A model generated the notes under the pieces. That model saw only the letters and a program-made list of their open reading frames with translations. It did not search any database and had not been told where the DNA came from. 64,000 nucleotides of DNA from positions 189,031-253,030 of the forward strand of contig NZ_JADPRT010000009.1 of the NCBI RefSeq assembly GCF_015690355.1. Reading direction: 5' to 3'. Each line of letters begins with the position of its first letter. Within the stretch, counting starts at the first letter, position 1. Both the position numbers and the translations under genes were made by a program. Below are positions 61,980 through 64,000 of the stretch, piece by piece. This stretch comes from Streptacidiphilus fuscans (GTDB taxonomy: Bacteria; Actinomycetota; Actinomycetes; Streptomycetales; Streptomycetaceae).

Positions 61980-62903
61980 TCAGTCGGCCTTGAGCTCCGG
62001 AGGATAGAGGAAGTAATTGGCGGCCGACGCCGCCTGCGCCCCCTCGTGGACCGCCGCGGTGACCTGGTGCGAGTGCAGCGCGGTGATGTCCCCGGCCGCG
62101 TAGACGCCGGCCACCGAGGTCTTCTGCTCGGTGTCGACGGCCACGTAGCCGGTGTCGGCCAGCCGAACCCCGAGCTTGCCGGCCAGCACGGTCTCCGGGG
62201 TGGCCCCCTGGATGCTGAACAGCGCGTCGAGTTCGAGCCGCAGACCGCCGTGGGTGGTGATCGCCCGAAGCAGGCCGTCATCGCCCTCGTGGCCCAGAAT
62301 CCGGTCGTGGATCACCGGAATCCCCGCGGACTCCAGACGACGGCGGAACCGCGGGCTGATCCCGTCGGCCCGGCTGTTCGTCAACAGCTGCACGCGGTCG
62401 GTGAGGGCGTGCAGCTGCATGGCCTCACCGGCGGCGGCGTCGGTGTGGCCCACCACCAGGATCCGGCGACCGCGGTTCTCGTAGCCGTCGCAGGTGATGC
62501 ACCAGAACATCGAGCGCCCGACGTAGGCCTCCCAACCCGGGAAGTGCGGGAAGTGGTCCAGCACCCCGGTGGCCAGCAACAGCGTGCGGGCACGCCAACT
62601 GCCGCCCTGCGCGTACAGAGTGAATCCCCGCTCGGCGTCGCCACGGACGTCGGTGATCCGGTGGTGCGCGATGCCGGCGTTCGGGTAGCGGGCCAACTGC
62701 TCCTCGGCCAGCTTCCGGAGGTCGACCGTGGCGATCCCGTCAGGGAAGCCCAGGTAGTTGTGGTTGACCTGGTGATGGGTGGAGCGGCCGTGCCCGGTGT
62801 CGAAGACCAGTACCTCGCGGTTGTACCGGGCCAGATAGATCGCCGCGGACAGTCCCGCGGGCCCGCCGCCGATGACGGCCGCGTCAACTGTGTTCTGTGG
62901 CAA
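61980..62903 (-). CDS. thioredoxin-reductase-like flavoprotein
   Basis: A 307-residue FAD protein starting at TTG 62903 after AGGAAAGGCGG. The FAD motif GGGPAGLSAAIYLAR, the redox centre CITCDG and VYAAGDI are intact. The second dinucleotide motif is atypical: VVGHTDAAAGEA instead of GxGxxA followed by Ser-Ala, so NADPH binding may be weak or altered. It may reduce the adjacent DsbA/nitroreductase-like protein or act as a dithiol oxidase. It lies 29 bases after the gene at 62933. Confidence 0.88.
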   Translation of the reverse strand: MPQNTVDAAVIGGGPAGLSAAIYLARYNREVLVFDTGHGRSTHHQVNHNYLGFPDGIATVDLRKLAEEQLARYPNAGIAHHRITDVRGDAERGFTLYAQGGSWRARTLLLATGVLDHFPHFPGWEAYVGRSMFWCITCDGYENRGRRILVVGHTDAAAGEAMQLHALTDRVQLLTNSRADGISPRFRRRLESAGIPVIHDRILGHEGDDGLLRAITTHGGLRLELDALFSIQGATPETVLAGKLGVRLADTGYVAVDTEQKTSVAGVYAAGDITALHSHQVTAAVHEGAQAASAANYFLYPPELKAD

Positions 62904-62932
62904 GGATTCCGCCTTTCCTCTCGGGACCGTCC

Positions 62933-63622
62933 TCAGCTGAGGGCCGTCATGTGCGCCCGGGTCCGCTTGAGTTCGGTGAACCCGGGGACGGAGGCGACCA
63001 GGGCCAGCCCGTCCCAGAGCCGCGCTGCGGCCTCGCCGCGCGGGACCGGGCTCACGACCGGGCCGAAGAACGCGACCGGCGCGGCGCCGGAGTCCTCCGG
63101 CGCGTGCAGCGCGATGACGGGAGTGCCGAGCCCCTCGCCGGCCAGGGCGACCGCGGTTCCGTGCGAGGCGCGCAGGGCCTCCTCGTACTCCGCCGACTCC
63201 AACGCGTCGGCCAGCGCCTGCGGAAGTCCGGCCTGCCGCAGGGCGCTGCTCACCATGGCCACGGTCGGCTGGACGCGCCGGTCGTGCAGCCGGGTGCCGA
63301 GCGCCGTGTAGAGCGGGCCGAGGACCTTGTCCCCGTGCTCGGCCTGCGCGGCGACGCAGACCCGCGCCAGGGCCCGGGCCTCGAACAGGCTCTGCCGGTA
63401 GGCCTGCGGCAGCCGGGGGCTGTCCTGGAGCAGCGCCAGACTCATCACGTTCCAGTGGATGGTGATCGGGCGCAGCCGCTCGACCTCGAGGATCCAGCGC
63501 GAGGTCTGCCAGGACCAGGGGCAGATCGGGTCGAACCAGAACTCCGCGACCAGACGCTCCGGCGGATTCACCGCTGGGTTCGCCGCCGGGTTCAAGGTCT
63601 GCTGTCCAGAGAACCTGTTCAT
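62933..63622 (-). CDS. DsbA-fold, mycothiol-dependent nitroreductase-like protein
   Basis: A 229-residue cytoplasmic thioredoxin-fold protein starting at ATG 63622. After a short linker, EFWFDPICPWSWQTSRWILEVE carries the CPWS centre. It continues with THWNVMSLALLQ-like sequence (HWNVMSLALLQDSPRLP) and a C-terminal GTPVIAL cis-Pro block. This matches the DsbA family that includes the mycothiol-dependent reductase Rv2466c of mycobacteria. It probably reduces electrophilic or oxidised small molecules with mycothiol. It is the upstream gene of the pair with the thioredoxin-reductase-like protein. Confidence 0.88.
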   Translation of the reverse strand: MNRFSGQQTLNPAANPAVNPPERLVAEFWFDPICPWSWQTSRWILEVERLRPITIHWNVMSLALLQDSPRLPQAYRQSLFEARALARVCVAAQAEHGDKVLGPLYTALGTRLHDRRVQPTVAMVSSALRQAGLPQALADALESAEYEEALRASHGTAVALAGEGLGTPVIALHAPEDSGAAPVAFFGPVVSPVPRGEAAARLWDGLALVASVPGFTELKRTRAHMTALS

Positions 63623-63641
63623 GGTGTCCGTTCGTCGTCGT

Positions 63642-63711
63642 AGTCGGTCGGAGTCGGTCGATGTCGAGTCGGGCGATGTCGAGTCGGGCGATGTCGAGTC
63701 GGTCGGAGTCG
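63642..63711. repeat. 15-bp tandem repeats upstream of nitroreductase-like gene
   Basis: Units of CGGGCGATGTCGAGT repeat three times with variants (63655-63699) and are flanked by shorter CGGTCGGAGT copies. They lie between the maltokinase stop and the next start. Confidence 0.8.
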
Positions 63712-63731
63712 AAAGGGTGGCGAAACGGGTC

Positions 63732-64000
63732 TCAGGGACGACCCGCGCCGGTGAGCGTCGGGCCCGCGAGCGGTGACGCGGTGAGCCGGTCGATGGCCCG
63801 CAGCGGGATCGGCAGCCAGGCGGGACGGTTGTGGGCCTCGTACACCGCCTCGTAGACCGCCTTGTCCGCCTCGAACGCCCTGACCACGGCCGGATGGCGT
63901 TCGGGGTCCGCCCCGCGCGCCGCGGTGTAGCCGGCGCAGAAGGCCCGGCGGTTGCGCCCGACCCAGTCGGCGGCACGGCGCTCCTGGGCCTCGCGGCTCG
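63732..64000 (-). CDS. mak (pep2): maltokinase, C-terminal part (cut by window edge)
   Basis: A minus-strand frame with no start inside the window, ending in TGA at 63732-63734. It encodes the last 88 or so residues, [20 protein letters not shown] through [46 protein letters not shown]. The FEADKAVYE and RPAWLPIP blocks are typical of the C-terminus of maltokinase (Pep2/Mak). The enzyme phosphorylates maltose to maltose 1-phosphate, the GlgE donor. The catalytic domain and possibly treS lie beyond position 64000. Confidence 0.85.
   Translation of the reverse strand, partial: SREAQERRAADWVGRNRRAFCAGYTAARGADPERHPAVVRAFEADKAVYEAVYEAHNRPAWLPIPLRAIDRLTASPLAGPTLTGAGRP

Noticed and set aside
63642-63711. 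Possible CRISPR-like array
   Set aside because: The units are contiguous 15-bp tandem repeats without spacers, and there are no cas genes in the window.

Overview
This window is high-GC actinobacterial chromosome, most likely from the Streptomycetaceae (Streptomyces, Kitasatospora or Streptacidiphilus). The evidence is codon usage saturated with G/C at third positions, frequent GTG starts, four-base ATGA/GTGA gene overlaps, mycothiol-type redox enzymes, the GlgE alpha-glucan pathway, and a core block (ffs, dnaX, ybaB, recR, DUF5063, ask, asd, SigE-family sigma factor) in the order usual for this family. The genus cannot be fixed from the window alone.

Layout. 0-5 kb: a minus-strand ECF sigma factor and zinc-type anti-sigma pair, followed by a secreted beta-propeller protein and a peroxiredoxin, next to a secreted phosphoesterase whose upstream region carries two near-identical palindromes. 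5-8.6 kb: a small membrane protein, an extracytoplasmic-type solute-binding protein that has no signal peptide, an SMI1/KNR4 protein and an unknown partner. 8.7-13.1 kb: a three-gene plus-strand operon of an unknown protein, a MoxR-type AAA ATPase and a HExxH plus vWA protein. 13.1-16.6 kb: a decayed integrated island with an N-terminally truncated DyP peroxidase, a tyrosine integrase that is frameshifted and has lost its first catalytic arginine, and a single cargo gene between two 84-bp direct repeats that abut tRNA-Ser(GGA).

16.7-36.8 kb: mostly core genes. These are SRP RNA, dnaX, ybaB, recR, DUF5063, ask (with an internal beta-subunit start), a divergent asd, a SigE-family sigma factor with a membrane-anchored partner, SURF1, an S9 peptidase, an MFS exporter, several conserved actinobacterial proteins, upp, the tadA partner, tadA and tRNA-Ser(CGA).

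36.8-64 kb: a large bidirectional locus around a divergent intergenic region at 54465-54677. Leftwards, 17 co-directional genes run from a DJ-1 protein through ABM, VOC, GMC oxidoreductase, SnoaL, DJ-1, SnoaL, LtrA, an AGE-like epimerase, STAS, GlgX, STAS, an RsbW-like kinase, a SpoIIE-type phosphatase, a MinD-like ATPase and GlgE to GlgB. Rightwards are an MFS exporter, a ferritin-like protein, a third DJ-1, a second MFS exporter, an aldo/keto reductase and GlgA/GlgM. A thioredoxin-reductase-like/mycothiol-nitroreductase-like pair and the 3' end of maltokinase follow on the minus strand. Maltose-1-phosphate synthesis (GlgM, Mak), polymer extension (GlgE), branching (GlgB) and debranching (GlgX) therefore sit with a partner-switching regulatory module and an undescribed set of redox and aldehyde-handling enzymes. 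I regard this as the most interesting part of the window.
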